DNA of 64,000 bases from Alphaproteobacteria bacterium UBA1301 (GTDB taxonomy: Bacteria > Pseudomonadota > Alphaproteobacteria > Micropepsales > Micropepsaceae), in NCBI GenBank assembly GCA_002307725.1, contig DBUB01000007.1, forward strand, positions 238,067 through 302,066, in the 5' to 3' direction. A model generated the notes under the pieces. The model did not search any database. It was not told where the DNA came from and worked only from the letters and a program-made list of their open reading frames with translations. This document shows, one piece after another, positions 25,241 through 33,382 of the stretch. The position numbers were made by a program, and so were the translations under genes. The stretch's first letter is position 1, and each line of letters opens with the position of its first letter.

Positions 25241-26100
25241 TGTCAGTCCACGTTCAAGCCAATGCCGTGCATCACGGGGGACCACCAGTCGCCCAGCGTG
25301 AGGCTGCACCAGAACAAGAGGCTAGCGGCGCTCAAAACACTCCCGCAAAGACGCCCGACGGGACATCTAGCCGCCCCCTGTATGTGGAAGCCAAGTGCGA
25401 ACATGGCTGCGGTTATTCCGAAGATAACAAGGGTGTTTGGGAGAAAGTGCGTACCGACCCCGTGGCAATGTTCACGGCGATGCTCGCCCTGTTTACGCTC
25501 GGTCTTATTTACGTCGGTTGGCGGCAAGCCACATGGATTAAGCGCACCGTTGATGACTCGAATAGGCAACACGTTATTAGCAACCGTGCCTTCGTATTTC
25601 TGGAGAACATTGAAGAAACGTCGGCAACGGCGTTCAGAGATCACCACTCCGCAGCAACGCTCGTAGATGTTAAGGTTGTGCCGAGATGGAAAAACAGCGG
25701 CGATACCCCCACCCGCAATCTCGTTATTCAGATTAATTCGCGGTTGATCGTAGGAGATCTGCCCAAGGGGTTTGAATATGACTACACCGGGACACCGTTT
25801 CGAACCATGATCGGACCAAAGGCGAACGAGTGGAACAGCCCCGTCGAATTCAGTAATGACGACGCCGATACCGCGCTCAACGGAAGGGGCCATCTCTATA
25901 TTTGGGGACGGGCCGACTATGAGGATATTTTCGACGGAACCCCGAAGCGGTTCACTGAATTCTGCCTTCGCGCCCAGATTAGCTCTGATGGGCGTGAGAT
26001 CACCATACGCTGGGTATCCTATGGGAATCACAACCGTTCCGATGCAGATCACAAGCCAAACCAGAACTCGGTGAGCTTGCTTGAGGCGTTTTCGGCCTAA
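25192..26100 (+). CDS. Orphan exported/membrane protein of unknown function
   Basis: A 302-residue protein. The N-terminus (MPRSYWLPIVAVVGLILSVH) looks like a signal peptide or first membrane helix, and AMFTAMLALFTLGLIYVGW near 95 is a clear membrane segment. A soluble C-terminal domain of about 170 residues follows, with Trp/Tyr-rich beta-strand character. A Cys pair lies in CEHGCG near 70. The start overlaps the DUF6471 remnant. Base composition is lower in GC than in the neighbours, fitting an acquired gene. I do not recognise a family; similar anchored proteins occur as accessory genes. Confidence 0.65.
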   Translation: MPRSYWLPIVAVVGLILSVHVQANAVHHGGPPVAQREAAPEQEASGAQNTPAKTPDGTSSRPLYVEAKCEHGCGYSEDNKGVWEKVRTDPVAMFTAMLALFTLGLIYVGWRQATWIKRTVDDSNRQHVISNRAFVFLENIEETSATAFRDHHSAATLVDVKVVPRWKNSGDTPTRNLVIQINSRLIVGDLPKGFEYDYTGTPFRTMIGPKANEWNSPVEFSNDDADTALNGRGHLYIWGRADYEDIFDGTPKRFTEFCLRAQISSDGREITIRWVSYGNHNRSDADHKPNQNSVSLLEAFSA

Positions 26101-26146
26101 CGCGGCCCAGGTCTGAAGTATGCGGTCGAAGTAAGAACAGCTACTA

Positions 26147-26305
26147 TCACCCCAGCCGCTTGTTCGCGAACGCTTTGCCGGATCCCGATTTCAGATAATG
26201 CTCGAACGCCCGCGCGCAGCGTTCGGTTTTGAACGTGAAGTAGGCGGCCAACTTTCACGGTTTGTATTTGGCGGTGTGAATGGAACGGCCATCGCATTCT
26301 GGCAT
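26147..26305 (-). pseudogene. Remnant of a GIY-YIG endonuclease-type gene
   Basis: On the minus strand the frame DGRSIHTAKYKP, a TGA where Trp is expected, then KLAAYFTFKTERCARAFEHY and LKSGSGKAFANKRLG ends at a stop. This matches the C-terminal half of small GIY-YIG family proteins (HTAKY.PW.L......A..FE.YLKSGSG.AFA). The N-terminal GIY and YIG motifs are missing and an internal stop is present, so it is broken. Confidence 0.55.
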
Positions 26306-26312
26306 TATGCGT

Positions 26313-26738
26313 TTATGCGGCCCCTTTGAGGCGCACTTGGGCCGCTTCGGCGAGGTAGCCGGAGCGCGTTTGGCCGCTGGCCTTGGCCGCACGGTCGACG
26401 GCAGCGAGCAATCCTTCCTCGATCGAGATGTTGACCCTTACGGGCTTACCGGGAAGCTCGACCGCGATCTGCACGATAACCGCGCCCTCGGAGCGAATGG
26501 CGTCCTGCACGTCATCGTCGTTGCGTAGCGCGTCGAGCGGCCGCGGCGCCGGAACGGTTTCGCCATCCTCAACCAGACCGGCGATGTGGAAGGCGAGCGT
26601 GGTGCGCCCGCGCGCAATGGCCTCTTCCATACTGGCGCCGCCGCTGGCCACGCCTGGGAAGTCGGGAAACGAAATTCCGAAGACGGTTTTGCGATCCTTC
26701 TTGGCGGTGTGGATCAGGGCCCAAATTTGCTGTTCCAT
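26313..26738 (-). CDS. hicB: HicB-family antitoxin
   Basis: A 141-residue antitoxin. Residues 1-65 form the partial RNase-H-like HicB fold (FGISFPDFPGVASGGASMEE, AIARGRTTLAFHIAGL). The C-terminus is a ribbon-helix-helix-like DNA-binding segment (VNISIEEGLLAAVDRAAKAS, QTRSGYLAEAA). ATG 26738 has GGAG upstream. It follows hicA by 24 bp. It should neutralise HicA and bind the palindrome upstream of hicA. Confidence 0.88.
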   Translation of the reverse strand: MEQQIWALIHTAKKDRKTVFGISFPDFPGVASGGASMEEAIARGRTTLAFHIAGLVEDGETVPAPRPLDALRNDDDVQDAIRSEGAVIVQIAVELPGKPVRVNISIEEGLLAAVDRAAKASGQTRSGYLAEAAQVRLKGAA

Positions 26739-26762
26739 TTTTATCTCCATGCTTCGGCCGGA

Positions 26763-26969
26763 TCACCATTTCCACCCGGCTTGCCGGTAAATGCTCCGCA
26801 ACGTCCCCATCGGCAGGTCGCGCGCACCCATGTCGAGCGTGACGCGGCCCGGCTTGGTGGCGTGCGTAAGCTGTACATGGTCGCCCGGGCCCCGGCGCTT
26901 AATCGTCCAACCGTCGGCTTGCAGGAGCTTCAGGATTTCTTTCGCCGACTTGGTTCCCCGGTTGCCCAT
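26763..26969 (-). CDS. hicA: HicA-family toxin (mRNA interferase)
   Basis: A 68-residue double-stranded-RNA-binding-fold toxin. KSAKEILKLLQADGW and RRGPGDHVQLTHATKPGRVT contain the family core with its active His, and LPMGTLRSIYRQAGW closes the fold. ATG 26969 gives the normal family length; reading from 27002 would start inside an operator-like palindrome. HicA cleaves mRNA when free of HicB. Confidence 0.87.
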   Translation of the reverse strand: MGNRGTKSAKEILKLLQADGWTIKRRGPGDHVQLTHATKPGRVTLDMGARDLPMGTLRSIYRQAGWKW

Positions 26970-26987
26970 GTCTGCCGGCCCCTTCTT

Positions 26988-27003
26988 TGTGTATGGATAC
27001 ACA
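26988..27003. promoter_or_regulatory. Probable HicAB operator
   Basis: TGTGTAT-GG-ATACACA is a perfect 7+7 inverted repeat 18 bp upstream of hicA, in the position where HicB-type antitoxins bind for autoregulation. A related GTGTAGTCGTGTGTATTA lies at 27030-27047. Confidence 0.5.
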
Positions 27004-27167
27004 CTTACTGGAGTGGCGCAAGAGAAATTGTGTAGTCGTGTGTATTAGCAGTCCGGGCGATGGGCCCACAGCCAGCCATCAGTCGCTGCATCGCTTGTTC
27101 AAGGGGGTAGGGGCGTAAGCCAAGCGGCGAGCAAACGGCAGCGTACGAGCGCGAAGCGGGCGAAGGC

Positions 27168-27241
27168 TGGCTGGGGGACTAGGATTCGAACCTAGATAGG
27201 CAGAGTCAGAGTCTGCAGTCCTACCGTTAGACGATCCCCCA
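27168..27241 (-). tRNA. tRNA-Gln (anticodon CTG)
   Basis: The minus strand folds as a tRNA. Acceptor TGGGGGA pairs with TCCCCCA. The anticodon arm GCAGA-CTCTGAC-TCTGC gives anticodon CTG. The T arm CTAGG-TTCGAAT-CCTAG is perfect, the discriminator is G and the 3' CCA is encoded. It closely follows the E. coli tRNA-Gln pattern. Its 3' end faces the HicAB/remnant patch, a typical integration site for mobile DNA. Confidence 0.93.
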
Positions 27242-27420
27242 GCAGGGGGCGCTCCTTTAGCCTCTTTTGGTCACCCATTTCAAGGATATGCGCGCGCCTC
27301 GCGCCCCCGTGATACGGTCGCAGGGGTGCGCCGGGTGGCGCCCCGGCCGGGCGCCCTTGAGGAGCCGGACAGACGGTCGCATGAAAGCGGCCGAACACGG
27401 GTCTTGGAGGCGCGACGGGC

Positions 27421-28419
27421 ATGGAAAATCGGGGCAAAAGGCGGCGTCGGCGGGGGCGACGGGCGCCGCCTGTGCTGGCGGCGCTTGACCTCGGCACCAA
27501 CAATTGCCGGCTGTTGATCGCCACGCCCGCGGCCGACGGGGGGATGCGGATCGTCGATTCCTTTTCCCGCGTCGTCCGGCTGGGGGAGGGGGTGGTCGGC
27601 ACCGGTCTGCTCTCCGAGGCGGCGATGGACCGCACTGTGGCGGCGCTCAAGGTTTGCGCGGCGCGGATGGACAAGGCCAAGGTCGACCATGTCCGAGCGG
27701 TCGCCACCGAGGCTTGCCGCCAAGCGGCCAATGCGCCGGCGCTGGTGGAGCGGGTGGCGCGCGAAGCCGGTATCGCGCTGAGCGTGATCTCGTCGGCAGA
27801 GGAGGCCCGGCTGGCGGCGCTCGGCTGCGCGCCGCTGATCGGCGAGGCGTTTGATGGCGCCCTGGTGTTCGACATTGGCGGCGGCTCGACCGAAGTGATC
27901 TGGCTGAAGCGCGAGAACGACAAGGCGTTGATCACTCATTTTGCCTCGGTGCCGCTCGGCGTCATGACCCTGTCCGAGAGCAACAGCGAAATCGGCGATG
28001 CGGCGCGCTATGCCACCATGCATGCCGACATGCGGGCGCGGTTTGCCGTGGTGCGGCGCGATATGGAGCGCAAAGGCGGCTTCGATGAGGCCCGCCATCA
28101 TCTTCTCGGCACCTCGGGAACCGTCACCACGCTGGCGGGTGTGGTGCTAAAACTGCCGCGTTACGTGCGTGCCAGGGTCGATGCTTCCTGGCACGATTGT
28201 GCCGATGTGCTGAAACTGGCCGATGATCTGATCGCCATGGACCGCAACGGTCGCGCTCAGCTAGGGTGTATCGGCTTCGAACGGGCGGATTTGATCGTGC
28301 CGGGTTGTGCGATATTTACCGCCATTCACGACGTCTGGCCGTGTACGCGGCTCAGGGTCGCCGATCGTGGCCTGCGCGAAGGCATTTTGAGGGAATTGAT
28401 GGCAGAGGCACGGCGATGA
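27421..28419 (+). CDS. Ppx/GppA-family phosphatase
   Basis: A 332-residue exopolyphosphatase/pppGpp phosphatase-family protein of the sugar-kinase/actin fold. After a very basic start (RGKRRRRRGRR) comes the phosphate-1 loop LAALDLGTNNCRLLIA, then SVISSAEEARLAALG, the glycine motif LVFDIGGGSTEVIW near 148 and TSGTVTTLAGV. It is shorter than E. coli Ppx, matching the alphaproteobacterial short form. GGAGG lies upstream of the ATG. Its stop overlaps the rlmE start (ATGA), so the two genes are coupled. Confidence 0.9.
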   Translation: MENRGKRRRRRGRRAPPVLAALDLGTNNCRLLIATPAADGGMRIVDSFSRVVRLGEGVVGTGLLSEAAMDRTVAALKVCAARMDKAKVDHVRAVATEACRQAANAPALVERVAREAGIALSVISSAEEARLAALGCAPLIGEAFDGALVFDIGGGSTEVIWLKRENDKALITHFASVPLGVMTLSESNSEIGDAARYATMHADMRARFAVVRRDMERKGGFDEARHHLLGTSGTVTTLAGVVLKLPRYVRARVDASWHDCADVLKLADDLIAMDRNGRAQLGCIGFERADLIVPGCAIFTAIHDVWPCTRLRVADRGLREGILRELMAEARR

Positions 28420-29060
28420 ACGAACGAAGAGTGCGCAACACCCGCGGGCGCACGGTGTCGTCGCTGCACTGGCTGGAACGCCAGTTGAACGACCCTTATG
28501 TCGCCGCCGCCAAGGCCAAAGGCTATCGCAGCCGCGCCGCCTTCAAGCTCAAGGAGCTGGATCAGAAGTTCCGTCTCTTGAAGCGGGGCGCACGCGTGCT
28601 CGATCTTGGGGCGGCACCGGGCGGCTGGAGCCAGATCGCGCGCGAGCGCATCGGCGACGAGGGCATTATCGTCGCCACCGACATTCAGGACATGGAGCCG
28701 ATCACCGGGGTCGAATTTTTGAAGCTCGACATGCTCGATGCCGATGCCCCCGATGCGGTGAAGGCGGCGCTGAACGGGCTGGCCGATGTGGTGCTGTCCG
28801 ACATGGCCTCGCCCACCACTGGTCATCGCGAGACCGATCATATCCGCACCCTGGCGCTGTTCGAGTCAGCGTTCGAACTGGCCGTAGAAGTGCTGAAGCC
28901 CGGCGGCAATTTCGTCGGCAAGGTGTTCCAGGGCGGCGCCGCCAATTCGGTGCTGAACAAGGTCAAGCAGCGTTTTGCCGACGTCAAACATGTCAAACCC
29001 CCCGCCTCCCGCGCGGAGTCGGTGGAACTTTATCTCGTCGCCATGGGGTTCAAGGGATAA
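28416..29060 (+). CDS. rlmE: 23S rRNA 2'-O-ribose U2552 methyltransferase
   Basis: A 214-residue FtsJ/RrmJ-type methyltransferase acting on the ribosomal A loop. The SAM site is VLDLGAAPGGWSQ. The K-D-K-E catalytic set is seen in GYRSRAAFKL, LSDMASPTTGH, NFVGKVF and SRAESVELYLVA. Start ATG 28416 overlaps the stop of the Ppx/GppA gene. A longer reading from 28266 lies wholly inside that gene and is not used. Confidence 0.95.
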   Translation: MNERRVRNTRGRTVSSLHWLERQLNDPYVAAAKAKGYRSRAAFKLKELDQKFRLLKRGARVLDLGAAPGGWSQIARERIGDEGIIVATDIQDMEPITGVEFLKLDMLDADAPDAVKAALNGLADVVLSDMASPTTGHRETDHIRTLALFESAFELAVEVLKPGGNFVGKVFQGGAANSVLNKVKQRFADVKHVKPPASRAESVELYLVAMGFKG

Positions 29061-29085
29061 AGGGCGCGAAATGCGCAGCATTGCG

Positions 29086-29109
29086 GGGGGGCTTCATCAC
29101 CAGCCCCCC
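29086..29109. terminator. Hairpin between rlmE and the convergent acyltransferase gene
   Basis: GGGGGGCT (29086-29093) pairs with AGCCCCCC (29102-29109) around TCATCACC. It sits in the 75-bp convergent gap and probably ends one or both transcripts, although no U run follows. Confidence 0.5.
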
Positions 29110-29135
29110 GGATCGCTTTGCTCGGACGCCGCGCG

Positions 29136-30227
29136 TCAAGCCGCTTTGATGAACCTCTTGGTCAGCCACGCCCGCACCGGCAGGTCGTAGGCGTAGAGCA
29201 GCACGGTCCCGAGTGCGATTTCGGTCGCGAACAATCCGACTGCCACCGGAACCAGAACGCCCGTCGCGGGGTGCGTGGTCCAGACCCAATGGCCGAAGAC
29301 GTATATCAGCGGATAGTGAATGATGTAGAGCGGGTAGGAGAGCAGGCCGGTAAAGCGGCAGAGACGCCCTAGCCAGCCCGTCACCTGGCGTGTTCCTGCC
29401 CCCATCATCACGACCAGCGGAAAGCCAATGATGACCAGACCGGCTTCCAGCAGCCCGTTATAGGGTCCCGCCGTCGTCACCGTGAAGATCGCCACCAGCA
29501 GCACCGAGCAGATCACGTAGGGCAGCGGCACCTTGATGCGCAGGTTCAGGCGGTAGATGAGCAGACCTGTCAGGAAGGGATAACAGAGCCGGACGTAGCC
29601 GGCCCAGGCATGGTTCCAATCCCAGCCCAGCACCAGCTTGTTCAGACTGACCGCGGTCGTCACCAGCGCTACCGCCGCCACAAGACACAGCACGATGTGC
29701 AGCCCACGTTTCAGATGGTGCCCGAACAGGCCGTAGACCAAGTTGGCGATGTATTCGAGAAACAGTGTCCAGCTCGGCCCGTTGATCGAATGGGTTTCGC
29801 CGAAGCAGCCGGGCAGCACGGGAGTCGGCAGCAGCAGCAGCGACAGCCCATAGATCAGGGCCAGCTTTTCCGGCGAAATCGCGGTCCCCACTGCGTGTTC
29901 GGCGCCGACGAAGGGATCGAACATATAGCCCAGAAGCCCCAGGGTGGCAGCGATCGGCACCACGGGATGCAGCCGTATCAGGCGGCGTTTGATAAATTCC
30001 CAAAACGACAGCGCGATTTTCGCCGGGGCGCCTTTGGCACGGCGGTCGTCATAGGCATAGCCGACCACGAAGCCCGACAGGACGAAGAAGAAGTCGACCG
30101 CCAGATAGCCGTGATGGAACGGATTGTGCTCGTAATCGGGCGTCAGCAATTCGAAGATATGAAAGATGACAACACAAATGGCGGCGGTGCCGCGCAGGCC
30201 GTCGAGGACTTCGTAATGGGTTTTCAT
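29136..30227 (-). CDS. Membrane O-acyltransferase (OafA/acyltransferase-3 family)
   Basis: A 363-residue polytopic protein with about ten hydrophobic segments. The N-terminal hallmark YEVLDGLRGTAAICVVIFH carries the conserved Arg and His. DFFFVLSGFVVGYAY and FIKRRLIRLHPV follow, as in OafA/NodX/ExoZ-type acyltransferases that acetylate or succinylate surface sugars. The ATG at 30227 has no clear ribosome site, and a TTG at 30257 adds ten residues; the start is uncertain. No polysaccharide gene cluster surrounds it. Confidence 0.87.
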   Translation of the reverse strand: MKTHYEVLDGLRGTAAICVVIFHIFELLTPDYEHNPFHHGYLAVDFFFVLSGFVVGYAYDDRRAKGAPAKIALSFWEFIKRRLIRLHPVVPIAATLGLLGYMFDPFVGAEHAVGTAISPEKLALIYGLSLLLLPTPVLPGCFGETHSINGPSWTLFLEYIANLVYGLFGHHLKRGLHIVLCLVAAVALVTTAVSLNKLVLGWDWNHAWAGYVRLCYPFLTGLLIYRLNLRIKVPLPYVICSVLLVAIFTVTTAGPYNGLLEAGLVIIGFPLVVMMGAGTRQVTGWLGRLCRFTGLLSYPLYIIHYPLIYVFGHWVWTTHPATGVLVPVAVGLFATEIALGTVLLYAYDLPVRAWLTKRFIKAA

Positions 30228-30337
30228 GGGGGGGGGGAACCGGGCGAGGGAATACAAACAATGCGGGTAACGTCGCTGGTCGCCCGCGTTCCTCCTAGCG
30301 TCCAGATTGCCGCAGGCCGCTCACATCTCTGAGAGCA

Positions 30338-30811
30338 TTAAGCGATCACGTCCACCGCTGTGGCCTTCAGCACACGGACGATGTCGCCGGGCGCCATCTT
30401 GACTTGCAGACCGCGCTGGCCGCCGTTGAGATAGACCTCGTCGAACACCAGCGCGAGTTCCTCCAGCACGGTCGGCACGGTCTTCTTCTGGCCGAACGGC
30501 GAAATGCCGCCGACGTGATAGCCGGTGAGCCGTTCGGCATCGGCCGGTTTCATCATTGCCGCCGACTTGCCGCCAAACGCTGCCGCCAGTTTCTTCATGC
30601 TGACTTCGCAATCCGACGGCACCACGGCACAGACCGGTTTGCCGTCGACGGTGGCCATCAAGGTTTTCAAGACCCGTGCCGGTTCGACGCCCATCGCCGC
30701 GGCCGCCGCCATGCCGATGCGGTCGGCATTGGGGTCATAAGCGTATTCGGCGAGCGTGAAGCGAACGTCCTGCTGTTGAAGAAATTGGGTCGCGCGGGTG
30801 GTGTGGGACAT
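30338..30811 (-). CDS. ybaK: YbaK-type aminoacyl-tRNA deacylase
   Basis: A 157-residue YbaK/EbsC-family protein that hydrolyses Cys-tRNA(Pro) or a similar mischarged tRNA. The family strings are RVLKTLMATVDGKPVCAVVP, KKLAAAFGGKSAAM, GYHVGGISPFGQKK with the GGISPFG loop, and VYLNGGQRGLQVKM. Its length is normal. It is transcribed away from the zinc alcohol dehydrogenase. Confidence 0.92.
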   Translation of the reverse strand: MSHTTRATQFLQQQDVRFTLAEYAYDPNADRIGMAAAAAMGVEPARVLKTLMATVDGKPVCAVVPSDCEVSMKKLAAAFGGKSAAMMKPADAERLTGYHVGGISPFGQKKTVPTVLEELALVFDEVYLNGGQRGLQVKMAPGDIVRVLKATAVDVIA

Positions 30812-31018
30812 GGCTGCGGATCAATCTGTGGCGCAACACTATAGCAAGCCCGCGCCTGCCGGTGGTAGTGTTCCGCGCCGACGAAGAGCCCGCACCGTGG
30901 TGACGGAGATTGCCAAAACGCCATGAAGATCGCGGCGATGTGATCGAAACGGTGCGCTGGCGGTCGTTTTCCCGCCGGAATTGCCATCAACTCTTCGCCG
31001 CAAAACTGGGAGGAACTT

Positions 31019-32197
31019 ATGGCGGACAACAAATCCTACACGTGTGACCATCACGAGGCGACGCGCCGCGTCGTGCTTGAAAGCGGCATGGCGCTCGGTG
31101 CGACGGCTGCGCTGGCCCAGAATGCACAAGCGGCGGTCGGTCCCAAAACGCTGCCTGCCAAGGGCTTCGCGGTGAAGGCCAAGGACTCCGGCTTTGCGCC
31201 CTTCGCCTTCAAGCGCCGCGATGTCGGGCCCAAGGATGTGCTGATCGATGTGCTTTATTGCGGCGTCTGCCATTCCGACATTCACACGGCGTGGAACGAA
31301 TGGCCGGGGACGCATTACCCCTGCGTGCCGGGGCATGAAGTGCTGGGGCGCGTGCTCAAGACCGGCAAAGAGGTGACGCGGTTCAAAGCTGGCGACATCG
31401 CGGCGGTCGGCTGCCTCGTCGACTCTTGCGGCCATTGTCCGTCGTGCGCCGAAGACCTCGAACAGTTCTGCGAGAACGGTGCCACGCTGACCTACGACAG
31501 CGACGACAAGATTCTCGGTGGCCACACTTACGGCGGCTATTCCAATCTGATCACCGTCACCGAGCACTTCGTGGTGAAGATTCCGCCGAAGATGGATCTC
31601 GCCCGCACCGCGCCGCTGCTCTGCGCCGGCATTACCACCTATTCGCCGATGCGCCATTGGAAGGTGACCAAGGGCATGAAGGTGGGCATCGCCGGTATCG
31701 GCGGTCTCGGCCACGTCGGCGTCAAAATCGCCGCCGCTTTGGGGGCTGAGGTTTCGCTGATCACCACCACGCCCGGCAAACTGGCCGATGCGGCGAAGCT
31801 TGGCGCCAAGGATGGGCTGCTCGTCACCGACGCTGCGGCGGTGAAAGCCAATGCGGGCCGTTACGATTTCATCCTGTCGACCATCCCCCAGCATCACGAC
31901 GTCATGCCTTATGTCTCGATGCTGCGGCGCGACGGCGTTTACGTGATGGTGGGGGCACTCGACGGCACGCCGATGCAGGTCTGGGGCCCGCCGCTGATCG
32001 TCCAGCGCAAGTCGGTTGCCGGATCGGTGATCGGCGGTCTCAAGGAAACGCAGGAGATGGTGGATTTCTGCGCCGCCAACGGTATCGCCGCCGATATTGA
32101 GCTGATCGCGGGCGGCAATCTCGACGCGGCCTACAAACGGGTGAAAGCCAAGGACGTGCGCTACCGCTTCGTCATCGATCTGGCGAAAACGGCATAA
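31019..32197 (+). CDS. Zinc alcohol dehydrogenase (CAD/YahK type) with Tat-like N-terminus
   Basis: A 392-residue medium-chain dehydrogenase. The catalytic zinc site is CGVCHSDIHTAWNEWP and the structural zinc site is the four Cys of DSCGHCPSCAEDLEQFC. The Rossmann motif is GIAGIGGLGHVGVK near 220. Members of the CAD/YahK group reduce aldehydes with NADPH. The unusual part is the first 40 residues: ATRRVVLESGMALGATAALA followed by QNAQA looks like a twin-arginine signal, although such enzymes are normally cytoplasmic. GGGAGGAACTT precedes the ATG, so this start is well supported. Confidence 0.9.
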   Translation: MADNKSYTCDHHEATRRVVLESGMALGATAALAQNAQAAVGPKTLPAKGFAVKAKDSGFAPFAFKRRDVGPKDVLIDVLYCGVCHSDIHTAWNEWPGTHYPCVPGHEVLGRVLKTGKEVTRFKAGDIAAVGCLVDSCGHCPSCAEDLEQFCENGATLTYDSDDKILGGHTYGGYSNLITVTEHFVVKIPPKMDLARTAPLLCAGITTYSPMRHWKVTKGMKVGIAGIGGLGHVGVKIAAALGAEVSLITTTPGKLADAAKLGAKDGLLVTDAAAVKANAGRYDFILSTIPQHHDVMPYVSMLRRDGVYVMVGALDGTPMQVWGPPLIVQRKSVAGSVIGGLKETQEMVDFCAANGIAADIELIAGGNLDAAYKRVKAKDVRYRFVIDLAKTA

Positions 32198-32211
32198 CAG
32201 GCTCCGGCCCC

Positions 32212-32236
32212 GCAAGCCCGGCATAGCGGGGCTTGC
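32212..32236 (+). terminator. Terminator-like hairpin after the zinc ADH
   Basis: GCAAGCCCG (32212-32220) pairs with CGGGGCTTGC (32227-32236) with one bulge, 15 bp after the stop. No U run follows. Confidence 0.45.
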
Positions 32237-32399
32237 GCGTCTGGCGCTGGAAATTTCGAAAATCCGGCTTACACTAAGGAAGATGGCCGTTGCCGTGGCT
32301 CGCGCGTGAGCCCGGCGCGGAGTGCTGTGTCACGCCGACGCTTTGCGCGCCCTCCCTGCCAGCCCTCCGGTCCTTCATGGCCACCGCAGGAGGAGCACC

Positions 32400-32726
32400 A
32401 TGATCAAACGTCTCGTTCCAGCTCTGGCGGCGCTGGCCGCCATTGTCGCGGCCGCGGGCGCCACCGATACCTCGTCGCTCAGCGCCTTCGCGGCGAGTTG
32501 TTCGACCGATGCCAAGGGCTGCCATGCGATGACGCTCAACGCCATTATTTCGGCGCGGGGCGCGAAATACGGCTGCATCCCAAAAGACATCCCCAACGAC
32601 GCCGCTGCCGACAAGCTGCTCGACTGGCTGAAAGACACCGCCAATGCCAATCCGAAATATGCCAAAGAGGCGCTCACCGACCTGATGTGGACCGGCATCG
32701 ACGAATCCTGGCCCTGCAAGAAGTGA
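32400..32726 (+). CDS. Small exported Rap1a/Tai-like protein
   Basis: A 108-residue protein with GGAGGAG seven bases before ATG 32400 and a signal peptide (MIKRLVPALAALAAIVAAAG). The mature part has three Cys in ASCSTDAKGC and YGCIP and ends ESWPCKK. The pattern 'C.P......A...LLDWL......P......A...L......WPC' resembles the Rap1a/Tai family that includes type VI secretion immunity proteins. No effector or secretion gene is nearby, so the role is unknown. Confidence 0.65.
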   Translation: MIKRLVPALAALAAIVAAAGATDTSSLSAFAASCSTDAKGCHAMTLNAIISARGAKYGCIPKDIPNDAAADKLLDWLKDTANANPKYAKEALTDLMWTGIDESWPCKK

Positions 32727-32731
32727 CGCCA

Positions 32732-32793
32732 CCGCGGCGTGGCCGAAGGCAAACCGGGCTTGCCGCGGCGTAGCCGAAGGCGAAGCCGGGTGA
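32732..32793. repeat. Tandem 31-bp repeat pair
   Basis: Two adjacent copies of a unit beginning CCGCGGCGT(G/A)GCCGAAGGC, at 32732 and 32763, with three or four differences. Degenerate copies recur at 33383-33454 on the other side of the acetyltransferase gene. Confidence 0.7.
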
Positions 32794-32799
32794 GGGGGG

Positions 32800-33369
32800 C
32801 TACACCGCCTCGTTCAGCCGCTTCACCGCGCGTGCCGGATTGCCGGTGACCAGCGTGTCCGGCGGCACGTCGCGGGTTACCACGGCGCCGGCCCCGACCA
32901 CGCTGCGGTCGCCGATGGTGACGCCGGGCAGAATGGTGGCATGACCGCCGATCCAGCAATGGGCGCCGATCACCACCGGCGCCACGTCTTCCCACTGAAG
33001 CCGGTCGGCGAGGTCCAGCGGATGGCGCGCAGTGTAGATGTGCACCCCCGGCGCGATCAGCGTTTTGGCGCCGATGGTGATTCCGCCGCCATCCAAAAAC
33101 ACACAGCCGAAATTGACGAACACGCCTTCGGCGGCGCGGATCAGGTCGCCATAATCGCAATGAAACGGCGGCTCGAGATAAAGATCGGGCGCCGAATTGG
33201 GACACAACTCGCGGATGACGGCTTGCATGGTGGCGGCGTGATATTCGGTGACGTTAAGGCGGTGAAGAATGGTCTTCACCTTGTTCCTCACCCCAATCAA
33301 TTCCGGCCCATGCGCATCAAACGGCTCGCCCGCAAGCATTTTGTCGTGTTCGGATTTCGGCGGCATCAC
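32800..33369 (-). CDS. Sugar O-acetyltransferase (Maa/NodL type)
   Basis: A 189-residue left-handed beta-helix acetyltransferase. The N-terminal MAC domain is MLAGEPFDAHGPELIGVR, and the hexapeptide core includes FVNFGCVFLDGGGITIGAKT, then PGVHIYTARHPLD with the catalytic-type His, CWIGGHATILPGVTIGDRSV and ATG-like GNPARAVKRL. It transfers acetyl from acetyl-CoA to maltose, galactoside or similar sugars. It is flanked by the same repeat family on both sides. Confidence 0.92.
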   Translation of the reverse strand: MMPPKSEHDKMLAGEPFDAHGPELIGVRNKVKTILHRLNVTEYHAATMQAVIRELCPNSAPDLYLEPPFHCDYGDLIRAAEGVFVNFGCVFLDGGGITIGAKTLIAPGVHIYTARHPLDLADRLQWEDVAPVVIGAHCWIGGHATILPGVTIGDRSVVGAGAVVTRDVPPDTLVTGNPARAVKRLNEAV

Positions 33370-33382
33370 GTTCCTCGTTATT

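Noticed and set aside
27069..27173. CAGCCAGCC and GGCTGGCTG inverted pair beside the tRNA, considered as attachment repeats
   Set aside because: Attachment sites should be direct repeats, and the match is inverted, short and overlaps the tRNA acceptor end by chance of its GC content.
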